This document shows, in pieces, positions 49,183-58,283 of a stretch of DNA of 64,000 nucleotides. How positions within the stretch are numbered: position 1 is the first letter of the stretch; every line of letters begins with the position of its first letter. The notes under the pieces were generated by a model. It did not search any database. It saw only the letters and a list, made by a program, of their open reading frames with translations, and was not told where the DNA came from. A program made the translations under genes and the position numbers. The stretch is from Ferrovibrio sp. (lineage in GTDB: Bacteria > Pseudomonadota > Alphaproteobacteria > Ferrovibrionales > Ferrovibrionaceae). The stretch is taken from positions 291,388 to 355,387 of the forward strand of contig NZ_PEKV01000004.1 of NCBI RefSeq assembly GCF_002796975.1, given 5' to 3'.

Positions 49183-50898
49183 CTATCGGGTGGCGCCGGA
49201 GCGGCGGCGATGCCGCTCGATCAGCAGATGCGAGACCAATGTGCAGCCGGCGACCAGGATCACGGCAATGATGCCAAGCGCTGCACCAGGGCCGCGGCCG
49301 GCTGGCGACTGCATGAAAACATAGAGACCGTAAGTCAGCGGTGCGTCGGCATTTGATTGCACCAGCATGAGCGTGGCAGACAGCTCAACCGCGGCCGTGG
49401 CAAAGCTGGTGACGAAGCCGGCCAGGATGCCGCCGGTCATCAGCGGCACCACGATGCGCCGGATCACCCGCAATTTCGTGGCACCGAGATTCTCGCCGGC
49501 TTCCTCCAGCGCGACGCTGACCTGCTGCAGCGCCGCCGTACAGGCGCGCAACGCATAGGGCAGCCGACGCACCGCGAGCGCCAGAACGATGACGATCCAG
49601 AGCGTGGCGAGCGGCACGCCGCCCGGCAGGGTGATATCGTAGAAGCTGCGCAGGTAGCCAATGCCCAGCACGACGCCGGGCACCGCCAGTGCCGCCATGG
49701 CGCCATAATCCAGCCATTGCCGGCCGATCATCTTGGTACGCAGCACCAGATAGGCAATGGCGATGCCCAGCACGATGTCGATGCCAGCTGCGAGACCGGC
49801 ATACAGCACGGTATTCTTCATGTAACCCGCACTCTCGGCAAAGACCCTGCCATAATGCGCGAGCGTGAAGGAATCCGGCAACGGGCTGAACGACCACACC
49901 GTAGCAAACGACAGCAGCGTCAGCGCGATATGCGGCGACAGCACCAGCAGCAGGATGAAGACCACGATGCCATAAGCCAGCACGGCCTGCACTGGCGACA
50001 GCCGGCGGCGATCCAGTCCACCACCACCGCGCTGGGTGGTGGCGTAATCGCGGCCACGCAGCGCCAGCGACGATACCGACATGGACAGCAGCGAGAAGAC
50101 GATCAACACCACCGAAATCACATAGCCCATCGGATCGGCGATGCCGATCGAGGTGACGCGAAGGTAGGCCTGTGGCGCCAGCATGTCCTTCACGTTCAGC
50201 AGCAGCGGCGTGGCCAGGTCGTCGAACACCTTGATGAAGACCAGCGCTGCACCGGCGATATAGCCCGGCATGGCGAGCGGAAACACGATGCGGCGGAACA
50301 GTCGTAATCCGCTGCTGCCGAGGCTCTGGGCCGCCTCCTCCATGCTGCGGTCGATATTGGCCAGCGCCGTGGAGAGGTTGATCAGGATGAAGGGGAAATA
50401 GTGAATGGCCTGCACCAGCACGACGCCGTTCAGACCTTCCATGAAAGGAATGGTGATATCGAAATAATCCTGCAGCAGCAGGTTGATCGTGCCGTTGCGG
50501 CCGAACAGCAGCTGCATCGACACGGCGCCCACGAAGGGCGGCATGATCAGCGGTATCACGCCCAGCGTCTGGATGAGCAGCGCACCGCGGAATTCAAAGC
50601 GTGCGGTGATATAAGCCAGCGGCAGGCTGATGACAGACGCAACCAGCACCGCCATGCCGGAGACATAGAGCGAATTCCAGAACGACCGCATGAACAAGTC
50701 GGTGTTGAAGAAATCGACGAAGTTGACCAGGGTGAAGCCGCCGCCGCCCCTGGGCTGGAAGGCGGCGATCATCACCTGCGCCACCGGCAGGACAAGAAAC
50801 AGCAGCAGGAAAGCGGCGATCGCCAGGGCGGCCACAATCTGGCCGGCCGTGGCGCTGCCGGCCGCCCGCCGCAGGCGGGGAAGCACGGAAGCCTGCAT
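49183..50898 (-). CDS. ABC transporter permease, duplicated FbpB type (system A)
   Basis: A 571-residue permease with two fused BPD-type units and about 12 membrane helices. The EAA loops are MEEAAQSLGSSGLRLFRRIV (about residues 190-209) and LEEAGENLGATKLRVIRRIV (in the C-terminal half), each ending in the PL/FPL motif. The build is that of FbpB/ThiP and PhnV-like permeases. It starts 18 bases after the binding-protein stop. Confidence 0.92.
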   Translation of the reverse strand: MQASVLPRLRRAAGSATAGQIVAALAIAAFLLLFLVLPVAQVMIAAFQPRGGGGFTLVNFVDFFNTDLFMRSFWNSLYVSGMAVLVASVISLPLAYITARFEFRGALLIQTLGVIPLIMPPFVGAVSMQLLFGRNGTINLLLQDYFDITIPFMEGLNGVVLVQAIHYFPFILINLSTALANIDRSMEEAAQSLGSSGLRLFRRIVFPLAMPGYIAGAALVFIKVFDDLATPLLLNVKDMLAPQAYLRVTSIGIADPMGYVISVVLIVFSLLSMSVSSLALRGRDYATTQRGGGGLDRRRLSPVQAVLAYGIVVFILLLVLSPHIALTLLSFATVWSFSPLPDSFTLAHYGRVFAESAGYMKNTVLYAGLAAGIDIVLGIAIAYLVLRTKMIGRQWLDYGAMAALAVPGVVLGIGYLRSFYDITLPGGVPLATLWIVIVLALAVRRLPYALRACTAALQQVSVALEEAGENLGATKLRVIRRIVVPLMTGGILAGFVTSFATAAVELSATLMLVQSNADAPLTYGLYVFMQSPAGRGPGAALGIIAVILVAGCTLVSHLLIERHRRRSGATR

Positions 50899-50916
50899 GT
50901 CGCTATGAAAGACTGG

Positions 50917-52260
50917 TCAGCGCGCCAGCTTGCCGGCCTCTTCCGCCTTATCCTTGGCCTTGGCGTAGTTCGTCTTGGCGAAAGCGGCCCACTGCTGCTC
51001 CAACTCGGCCTGCCGTGCACCGGGCTGCTTGCTGCCGGTGAAGGCTTTCGCGATGGCATCGCTGGCCACTTCGGCTTCGGTCACCGGCATGGCGGCGATC
51101 AGATCGCGTGCTTCCTTCACCAGCGCGCGGCCCCGGGCGTTATCTTTCTTGGCCAGCTTAGCCTCGGCGTCATGCACGGCCTTGGTCGCCGCCTTCAGCG
51201 CTTCATGCTGGAAGGTGATGGTCTGGTCGTAGAGCGAGTCCACCGCAGCCGTGCGCTTTTCCGATACATCGACGTCGAATTTCACGCGCGCACCCAGTGT
51301 CTTGTCCTTGAACGGATTGGGCAGGCCTTTCGCCGCCGGCTTGTCATAGACCGCCGGATTGACCGGCAGACGACGGATACCCGGTTCGAGCAGCACTTCC
51401 TGGCCGGTCGGCGAAAGCAGGAATTCGACGAAAGCCTGCGCGCCGGCAGTGTTGGGCGCATTGGCGACGATGGCGACATTGGCCGGCACCAGCGTGGTCA
51501 CGGTCGGATAGGCGAACTTCACCGGGAAGCCGGAGGCTTCCGACGAGAAGCCGAAGAAATCGATCACAATGCCGAGGCCAAACTGACCGCTGTTGACGCC
51601 CTCCGGCACGCCGAAGCTGCGTTCGGTGATCTGACGGAAATTACCGGCCATCAGGCGCAGCGTGCGCCAGCCCTTTTCCCACCCTTCGCCCTGCAGAATC
51701 GTCTCGACGGTCAGATGCGTGGTGCCGGAGCGTGACGGCGCTGCGATGGCAGTGTGGTCGAAATAGACGGGCTTCAGCAGGTCGTCCCACTCTTTCGGCT
51801 CAGGCAGCTTCTTGGCCTGCATGTAGCGAGTGTTCCACATGATGCCATAGCCCGAAGCCGCGAAACCGATGTAATAGCCCTGCGGATCGTTGATCGGATA
51901 GGAACCGACCTTCTCCGGAATGCCGGTCGCCTTCGGCTTGTAGGCCTGCAGCAGCTGGCTGGATTTCAGCACCTCGAAGGCATCGGGCGCCGAGGCCCAG
52001 AACAGGTCGACCTGGTTGTTCGACTTGGTTTCCTGCAGGTATTTCACGCCGGCATTGGTATTGCGGTTCTGCACATCCAGCGTGGCGCCGGGATTGGCTT
52101 TCTCAAAAGCAGTTTTGATCGGCGTCGTGACGTCCTTGGAGAAGGAGGTCACCACCGTGACCTTGCCGGTCTGCGCATGGGCAATGGCGGAAACGGACAT
52201 AGCGCCCAGCATCGACAAAACGAATTGGGCGCCCAGAAGCAGACGACGACGGCGGATCAT
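50917..52260 (-). CDS. Periplasmic solute-binding protein, iron/phosphonate type (system A)
   Basis: A 447-residue type II binding protein. The start is ATG at 52260 (MIRRRRLLLGAQ) behind GGGAGGAAC; the upstream ATG at 52284 is less likely. A signal peptide ends near IAHAQ. The mature part opens with GKVTVVTSFSKDVTTPIKTA, with VDLFWASAPDAFEVLK. It is about 100 residues longer than usual, owing to a Lys/Ala/Glu-rich helical C-terminal extension. It is the first gene of system A and is divergent from system B. The ligand is unknown. Confidence 0.88.
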   Translation of the reverse strand: MIRRRRLLLGAQFVLSMLGAMSVSAIAHAQTGKVTVVTSFSKDVTTPIKTAFEKANPGATLDVQNRNTNAGVKYLQETKSNNQVDLFWASAPDAFEVLKSSQLLQAYKPKATGIPEKVGSYPINDPQGYYIGFAASGYGIMWNTRYMQAKKLPEPKEWDDLLKPVYFDHTAIAAPSRSGTTHLTVETILQGEGWEKGWRTLRLMAGNFRQITERSFGVPEGVNSGQFGLGIVIDFFGFSSEASGFPVKFAYPTVTTLVPANVAIVANAPNTAGAQAFVEFLLSPTGQEVLLEPGIRRLPVNPAVYDKPAAKGLPNPFKDKTLGARVKFDVDVSEKRTAAVDSLYDQTITFQHEALKAATKAVHDAEAKLAKKDNARGRALVKEARDLIAAMPVTEAEVASDAIAKAFTGSKQPGARQAELEQQWAAFAKTNYAKAKDKAEEAGKLAR

Positions 52261-52377
52261 GATGTTCCTCCCAGAACCGGCCATTTGGCCCGACGTGATC
52301 CGGCATCGTCACAAAATTGAAAAGAAACTGCAATCTTTCCGCAGACGCCCTAATCTGTCTTCCTTAAAGGGGAGCCG

Positions 52378-54600
52378 ATGACGATTCCTACGATGATAGA
52401 GGGGCCGGACAGACGGTCGGCCGGACAGGGCGTCTGGGGCTGGATTGCCCTGGGTCTTGCCGGCCTGGCGGTGGTTCCCTGGTATGCGCTGGGCGGCGCC
52501 GGTATTTTCTCAGCCGGCTGGTTCGGCAGCTTCCCGTCTCCCGCCTCGGCGCCGGCAATCTGGCAGATCTGGAACGGAAAGCCATGGCTGCTGCTGCCGG
52601 CGCTGCCGCTGCTGGGCGCCTTCGCCGCCCTCTTCGTGCCGCGGGAACAGCCGCTGCATGGCCGCCTGCTGGCCTGCAGCGGAATGCTCGGTCTTGCCTT
52701 GCTGCTGGCGCAGGGCTTCGCCATCGATCATCGCGGCCCGACACTGGATGCACTGCAGCATATCCTCTCCGTATCCAGTACAAAGCAGAGCGGGCTCGGC
52801 GCCGGCGCGGCGCTGCTCGGCTTCGCGCATCTGATGCTGTTCGCCCGCGGCCTGTCGCGGCGCGGTTTCTGCCGCGGCGATGCCTTCACGGTCGGCGCCA
52901 TCACGCTGATCGTCACCCTGATCGCGCTTTTCGTCTTCTTCCCGGTTCTGGTCGTCCTGCTGCAGGCTTTTACCGGACCGATGACGGAGATGATCGCCAA
53001 GACCTTCGATGCCTCGATCTGGAGTCTGGCCTGCATTCTTGGCCCGCTGCGCTGCGGCGTGGCGTGGAACACATTGTTTCTCGCCATCGTGGTCGGCGCC
53101 GGCACCACGCTGCTCGGCCTCGCCTTCGCCCTGATCGCGGTCCGCACCGGCTTCCGGTTCAAACCCGTCCTGCGCATCCTCACCGTGCTGCCGATCATCA
53201 CGCCGCCCTTCGTGATCGGCCTGGCGCTGATCCTGCTGTTCGGCCGGTCCGGTGCCGTCACCGCGCTGATGATGGACTGGTTCGATATCCCGCGCTCGCG
53301 CTGGATCTACGGCTTCACCGGCATCGCCATCGCACAGCTGCTCGCCTTCACGCCGATTGCCTTCCTGGTGCTGATCGGCGTGGTGCAAGGCGTTGCACCC
53401 TCCCTGGAGGAAGCCGCCCAGACACTCCGCGCCAATCGCTGGGCCGTCTTTCGCACCGTGACATGGCCGCTGCTGCGCCCTGGCATCGCCAATGCCTTCC
53501 TGCTCGGTTTCGTCGAGAGCCTGGCGGATTTCGGCAATCCGCTGGTTCTGGGCGGGTCTTACGACGTGCTGGCGACCAAGATCTTCTTCGCCATCGTCGG
53601 CGCCTCGCATGACGAAAGCCGCGCCGCGATTCTTGCGATGATCCTGCTCGTCTTCACCCTGCTGGCCTTCTGGGCACAGCAGCACTGGCTCGGCAACAAG
53701 TCCTATACCACGGTGACCGGCAAGGGCGATTCCGGCCTGCCCGCGCCACTGCCGCGCAATGTCAGCCTCCTCAGCTACGCATTGGCCCTGCCCTGGGCGC
53801 TGTTCACCGTTGTCATCTACGTCACCATCTTCTTCGGCGGTTTCGTCAAGGCGGTCGGTCGCGACCACAGCTTCACGCTGTCGCATTACCTCGCCGGTTT
53901 CGCCATCGAGTGGGGTGCGAGCGGCCTGCTGTTCAGCGGCTCGGCCTGGGGTTCCTTCGGTATCACGCTGTGGATTTCCGCCATCGCCGCGCCACTGACT
54001 GCCGGTATCGGCGTGCTGACCGCCTATCTGCTGACGCGCCAGCAGTTCACCGGCCGCCGCGCCTTTGAATTCGGCACCATGCTCAGTTTCGCCATCCCAG
54101 GCACGGTGATTGGCATTTCCTATGTGCTGGCTTTCAACGTCCCGCCGCTGGAACTCACCGGCACCGGCATCATTCTGGTGATCTGCTTCGTGTTCCGGAA
54201 CATGCCGGTCGGGGTGCGGGCCGGCATCGCATCCCTGAGCCAGATCGACAAAAGCCTGGATGAAGCCTCACTGACGCTGGGCGCCGGTGCCGCCGGCACC
54301 TTTCGCCGCATCACCATGCCGCTGCTGCGACCGGCCATTACGGCGGCGCTGATCTACAGCTTTGTGCGCGCCATGACGGCGGTTAGCGCCATCATCTTCC
54401 TGGTCACCGCCCAGTATAATATGGCCACCGCCTATATCGTCGGCCGCGTCGAGGCCGGTGAACTCGGTCTGGCGATTGCCTATTCTTCGGTGCTGATCCT
54501 GGTGATGGTGCTTGCCATCGGCGTGATCCAGCTGGCGGTCGGCGAGCGCCGCATCGGCCGGCGCAGCATTGCCACAACTCCCATCCCGACCACCGCCTGA
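52378..54600 (+). CDS. ABC transporter permease with extra N-terminal membrane region (system B)
   Basis: A 740-residue protein. The last 570 residues form a duplicated FbpB-like permease, with EAA loops LEEAAQTLRANRWAVFRTVT (about residues 342-361) and LDEASLTLGAGAAGTFRRIT (about 625-644). The first 170 residues add about four to five membrane helices not found in system A. The ATG at 52378 has an AGGGGAG site. It leads the plus-strand operon permease-SBP-SBP-ATPase and is divergent from system A over 117 bases. Confidence 0.9.
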   Translation: MTIPTMIEGPDRRSAGQGVWGWIALGLAGLAVVPWYALGGAGIFSAGWFGSFPSPASAPAIWQIWNGKPWLLLPALPLLGAFAALFVPREQPLHGRLLACSGMLGLALLLAQGFAIDHRGPTLDALQHILSVSSTKQSGLGAGAALLGFAHLMLFARGLSRRGFCRGDAFTVGAITLIVTLIALFVFFPVLVVLLQAFTGPMTEMIAKTFDASIWSLACILGPLRCGVAWNTLFLAIVVGAGTTLLGLAFALIAVRTGFRFKPVLRILTVLPIITPPFVIGLALILLFGRSGAVTALMMDWFDIPRSRWIYGFTGIAIAQLLAFTPIAFLVLIGVVQGVAPSLEEAAQTLRANRWAVFRTVTWPLLRPGIANAFLLGFVESLADFGNPLVLGGSYDVLATKIFFAIVGASHDESRAAILAMILLVFTLLAFWAQQHWLGNKSYTTVTGKGDSGLPAPLPRNVSLLSYALALPWALFTVVIYVTIFFGGFVKAVGRDHSFTLSHYLAGFAIEWGASGLLFSGSAWGSFGITLWISAIAAPLTAGIGVLTAYLLTRQQFTGRRAFEFGTMLSFAIPGTVIGISYVLAFNVPPLELTGTGIILVICFVFRNMPVGVRAGIASLSQIDKSLDEASLTLGAGAAGTFRRITMPLLRPAITAALIYSFVRAMTAVSAIIFLVTAQYNMATAYIVGRVEAGELGLAIAYSSVLILVMVLAIGVIQLAVGERRIGRRSIATTPIPTTA

Positions 54601-54621
54601 CATCCCCAGCAGGAGCGCTTC

Positions 54622-55656
54622 ATGAAACTGATCCAGACCAGCCTGATCGCCGTCCTTGCGGTTCTGGCAGTCTCCGCCGCCAAACCCGCTGCCGCCCAGC
54701 AAGGCGACGTGACTGTGTATTGCAGCCTGCTGGCGGAATGGTGCGAGATCATGCGCGCCGAATTCGAGCGCAGCACCGGGATCAAGGCCGCCGTCAGCAC
54801 CAAGAGCACAGGCGAAACCTTTGCGCAGATCCGTGCCGAAGCCGGCAATCCCCGGGCGGATGTCTGGTGGGGCGGCCCGAGCGACTCCCATCTGCAGGCC
54901 GCTGAACTCGGCCTGCTGGAGGAATACCGCTCGCCCACTCTGTCCAAGCTGCATCCCTGGGCACAGCGTGCCGCCGAGATTTCGAAATACCGCAGTGTCG
55001 GTATCTATGCCGGCACGCTGGGTATCGTGTGGAACACCGAAGCGCTGGCCAAACGCAAACTGCCCGCCCCGCGCTGCTGGTCGGATATGGTGAAGCCGGC
55101 CTATCGCGAGGAAGTGCAGATGTCGAACCCGACGACCTCGGGTACATCCTACGTGATGCTGGCGACGCTGATCCAGATCATGGGCGAGGAGCCCGCCTTC
55201 GCCTATCTCAAGGCGCTGCATGCCAACATCAACCAGTATCCGCGCTCGGGGGCGGCGCCGATGGCCAATGTGGCGCGCGGCGAATCCGTTACCGCGATCA
55301 CCTGGATGTTCGCTGCCGTGGCCGAAGCCCAACTCGGCGCGCCGGTCACCTCCGTAGCGCCCTGCGAGGGTACCGGCTATGAGATCGGATCGATGTCGAT
55401 CATCAAGGGCAGCCGCAACCTGAAAAATGCGAAGACGTGGTATGAATTCGCGCTGACGCCTGCTGCGCAGGCGACCGGCGTGAAGGCCAAGAGCTTCCAG
55501 ATTCCCAGCAATGTCGATGCGCCAATCCCACCCAACACGCCGAAGCTGGAAGAGGTGAAGCTGATCAACTATGACTTCGCCAGATACGGCCAGGCATCCG
55601 AGCGCAAGCGCATTCTGGATCGCTGGGAGAAAGAAATCTCCAGCCTGCCCAAGTAA
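54622..55656 (+). CDS. Solute-binding protein B1 (system B)
   Basis: A 344-residue periplasmic binding protein. The signal peptide ends in AAAQQ. The mature start is GDVTVYCSLLAEWCEIMRAE, then RADVWWGGPSDSHLQAAELG and CEGTGYEIGSMSIIKGSRN. The Cys pair in YCSLLAEWC and others in PRCW and PCEG may form disulphides. The WWGG ligand-cleft motif is common in ferric-type and 2-aminoethylphosphonate-type binding proteins. It is a close paralogue of the next gene. The iron-binding Tyr pair is not obvious, so an organic or phosphonate ligand is also possible. Confidence 0.9.
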   Translation: MKLIQTSLIAVLAVLAVSAAKPAAAQQGDVTVYCSLLAEWCEIMRAEFERSTGIKAAVSTKSTGETFAQIRAEAGNPRADVWWGGPSDSHLQAAELGLLEEYRSPTLSKLHPWAQRAAEISKYRSVGIYAGTLGIVWNTEALAKRKLPAPRCWSDMVKPAYREEVQMSNPTTSGTSYVMLATLIQIMGEEPAFAYLKALHANINQYPRSGAAPMANVARGESVTAITWMFAAVAEAQLGAPVTSVAPCEGTGYEIGSMSIIKGSRNLKNAKTWYEFALTPAAQATGVKAKSFQIPSNVDAPIPPNTPKLEEVKLINYDFARYGQASERKRILDRWEKEISSLPK

Positions 55657-55686
55657 CCCGCCAAGATTTCATAACAGGAGGAAACC

Positions 55687-56724
55687 ATGTCTGTCCGTCT
55701 TCTGCCCGCGCTAGCTGTCGCGGGCCTCGCCGCCTTTGCCGCTCCGCAAGCCAAGGCACAGTCCGCCGGTGAACTGACCGTCTATTGCAGCGCGCTGATC
55801 GACTGGTGCCAGCTGATGAGCAACGAGTTCCAGAAGAAAACCGGCGTCAAGGTGACCATGACGCAGAAAGGCTCAGGCGAAACCTTCGCGCAGATCCGCG
55901 CCGAGGCCAGCAACCCGAAGGGCGACATCTGGTGGGGCGGCACCGGCGACCCGCATCTGCAGATGGCCGAGCTGAACCTGAGCGAAGAATACCGCTCGCC
56001 GACGCTGGCCAAGCTGCATCCCTGGGCACGCCAGCAGGCCGAACAGTCGAAATACCGCACGGTCGGCATTTATGCCGGCCTGCTTGGCTTTGCCTACAAC
56101 ACCGAGCTGTTAGCCAAGAAGAAAGGCGCCGCCGCACCGCAATGCTGGAAAGACCTGCTGAAACCGGAGTTCAAGGACGAAATCCAGATCTCGAATCCGT
56201 CTTCCTCGGGCACGGCTTACACCGCGATCGCCACGCTGGTGCAGCTGATGGGCGAAGATCAGGCCTTCGCCTATCTGAAGCAGCTGCATGGCAGCGTGAA
56301 CCAGTATACCCGCTCGGGCCCGGCGCCGGCGCGCAACACCGCGCGCGGCGAAACCATGATCGGCGTAATGTTCCTGCATGACGCCGTCGCCGAAGCCGTC
56401 GAAGGCTTCCCGGTTGCCGTACAGGCGCCTTGCGAAGGTACCGGCTATGAGATCGGTTCGATGTCGATCATCAAAGGCGCGCGTAACCCGGAGAATGCCA
56501 GGAAGTGGTATGAATATGCGCTGTCGGCCGAAGGCCAGGCACTGGCGGTGCGCGGCAAGTCCTATCAGGTGCCGTCCAACGTCGATACGCCGCTGCCGCC
56601 CAAGGCGCCGCGTCTCGAAGCGACCAAGCTGATCAATTACGATTTCGCCAAATATGGCACGGCGGCCGAACGCAAGCGCCTGATCGAGCGCTGGGAGAAG
56701 GATGTCGGCAGCCAGGCGAAGTAA
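55687..56724 (+). CDS. Solute-binding protein B2 (system B), paralogue of B1
   Basis: A 345-residue binding protein that aligns with B1 end to end without large gaps. Shared blocks include SGETFAQIRAEASNPKGDIW, EEYRSPTLAKLHPWA and CEGTGYEIGSMSIIKGARN. The signal peptide ends in AKAQS. An AGGAGGA site precedes the ATG. A tandem duplication with divergence suggests two related ligands served by one permease. It is 30 bases after B1. Confidence 0.9.
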   Translation: MSVRLLPALAVAGLAAFAAPQAKAQSAGELTVYCSALIDWCQLMSNEFQKKTGVKVTMTQKGSGETFAQIRAEASNPKGDIWWGGTGDPHLQMAELNLSEEYRSPTLAKLHPWARQQAEQSKYRTVGIYAGLLGFAYNTELLAKKKGAAAPQCWKDLLKPEFKDEIQISNPSSSGTAYTAIATLVQLMGEDQAFAYLKQLHGSVNQYTRSGPAPARNTARGETMIGVMFLHDAVAEAVEGFPVAVQAPCEGTGYEIGSMSIIKGARNPENARKWYEYALSAEGQALAVRGKSYQVPSNVDTPLPPKAPRLEATKLINYDFAKYGTAAERKRLIERWEKDVGSQAK

Positions 56725-56737
56725 GGGATACAGGTCA

Positions 56738-57832
56738 ATGTCGCAGTCCGGTCCGGCCTCGGTCGAGTTCCGCCAGGTATCGAAGCGCTATGGCGAGGTC
56801 ACAGCGGTGAATGCCGTGTCCTTCACCATCGCGCCCGGCACGCTGGTGACCCTGCTGGGGCCGTCGGGCTGCGGCAAGACCACTACCCTGCGCCTCATTG
56901 CCGGCCTGGAGATGGCGAGCGAAGGCCATATCCTGATCGGCGGCGAGGATGTCACGCGGCTGTCGGCTGCCGAACGCGGCGTCAGCATGGTGTTTCAGTC
57001 CTATGCGCTGTTCCCGCATATGAGCGTGCTGGAAAATGCCTCCTATGGCCCGACCGTCAGCGGCCTGCCGCGCAAGCAGGCTGAGGCGATGGCAGCCGAG
57101 AAGCTCGCCCTGATGGGATTGAGCGGCTTCGAGAAGCGCCTGCCGTCCGAGCTTTCCGGCGGCCAGCAGCAGCGCGTGGCCGTCGCGCGCGCCCTGGTGC
57201 TGGAGCCACGTGTCCTGCTGTTCGACGAACCGCTCAGCAACCTCGACGCCAAGCTGCGGCGCCGCGTGCGCGAGGATATCCGCGAGCTGCAGCAGCGCCT
57301 GAACCTGACCGTCGCCTATGTGACGCACGATCAGGAAGAGGCGCTTGCCGTCTCCGACCGCGTCATCGTGATGGCGAATGCCATCATCGCGCAGGACGGC
57401 AGTCCCCGCGAATTATACGAGCAGCCGAGCAGCCTGTTCGTGGCCGATTTCATCGGCGATTCCAATATCGTCGATGCCGGGATCACCGCCGTCCGCGACG
57501 GAATGGCCGATATCCGCATTGGAAACCTGTCATTGCGACTGCCGCATCGCGGTCTCGGCACAGGCCCGGCCAAACTTGCGATACGACCGGAGGCCATATC
57601 GATGGCAACGGACGGTCAGGACAGTCTCGACGGCGAAGTCATCAAGGCCGCGTATCTTGGCAGCCATATGGAATACAGCATCCGCACACCTGCCGGCGTG
57701 TTCTTCGTGGTGAATGCCGATGTGGCGCAGCCGCGGAGCATTGGCTCGACAGTGAAGATCACTGTTCACCCGGCAGGCGCCACCCTTCTGCCCGAGGCAG
57801 ATCGTGGGCAGGTGACTGTCAGACCAGCTTGA
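56738..57832 (+). CDS. ABC transporter ATPase, iron/phosphonate type (system B)
   Basis: A 364-residue FbpC/PotA-type ATPase. Walker A is GPSGCGKTT (about residues 40-48), the signature is LSGGQQQRVAVARAL and Walker B is VLLFDEPLSNLDAK, with a TOBE-like C-terminus. I start at the ATG at 56738, 13 bases after the B2 stop; an ATG at 56702 lies inside B2. Its stop overlaps the convergent MarR gene by 14 bases. Confidence 0.92.
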   Translation: MSQSGPASVEFRQVSKRYGEVTAVNAVSFTIAPGTLVTLLGPSGCGKTTTLRLIAGLEMASEGHILIGGEDVTRLSAAERGVSMVFQSYALFPHMSVLENASYGPTVSGLPRKQAEAMAAEKLALMGLSGFEKRLPSELSGGQQQRVAVARALVLEPRVLLFDEPLSNLDAKLRRRVREDIRELQQRLNLTVAYVTHDQEEALAVSDRVIVMANAIIAQDGSPRELYEQPSSLFVADFIGDSNIVDAGITAVRDGMADIRIGNLSLRLPHRGLGTGPAKLAIRPEAISMATDGQDSLDGEVIKAAYLGSHMEYSIRTPAGVFFVVNADVAQPRSIGSTVKITVHPAGATLLPEADRGQVTVRPA

Positions 57833-58268
57833 GCAGCAGTCGCATCAGCTGCTGCTGCTCTTCTCCATTCAGCTTCGCAAAAACATGCTCGCCCGCCAGA
57901 TCAGCATCTGCACCCAGTTCCTCGACCATCCGGTGGCCATCCGCAGTCAGCTGCAGGTATTTGCATCTGTGATCCGTGGCCGCCGGAGTCTGGCGCACCC
58001 ATGAACGCGCCAGCAGTCTGTACATAATCTTCGAGACTGTCGGCAGGCCGACACCCATGGCCTCAGCGATATCGCTGGGGCGACAGGCCGGTGCCTTGCG
58101 CAGAATACGCAGCATGGCCAGCTCGGCCGCCGATACGCCAGTGCCATGAAGACGGCTGCGAATGGCAGATGACACGCGCATCTCCACCATCCGGATCAGA
58201 CGGCTCATCGAGGCGCTGTTTCCTGCGAATGCGCAGAGATCGCCCGTCTTTCTGACAGAGAGACGCAT
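57819..58268 (-). CDS. MarR family transcriptional regulator
   Basis: A 149-residue winged-helix protein. The HTH is in RPSDIAEAMGVGLPTVSKIM (about residues 82-101), the wing has TPAATDHRCKYLQLTADG, and a long C-terminal dimerisation helix follows. The start could be the ATG at 58268 or Met21. It lies 15 bases after pyrC on the same strand and is convergent with, and overlaps, the system-B ATPase. It may regulate the pyrimidine operon, the transporter or itself; position alone does not decide. Confidence 0.88.
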   Translation of the reverse strand: MRLSVRKTGDLCAFAGNSASMSRLIRMVEMRVSSAIRSRLHGTGVSAAELAMLRILRKAPACRPSDIAEAMGVGLPTVSKIMYRLLARSWVRQTPAATDHRCKYLQLTADGHRMVEELGADADLAGEHVFAKLNGEEQQQLMRLLLKLV

Positions 58269-58283
58269 GCCGCTCAGACGCCG

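Noticed and set aside
52510..53886. A 458-codon minus-strand frame across the system-B permease.
   Set aside because: It is a highly charged shadow (Glu/Gln/Arg/Asp) opposite a clear membrane protein.
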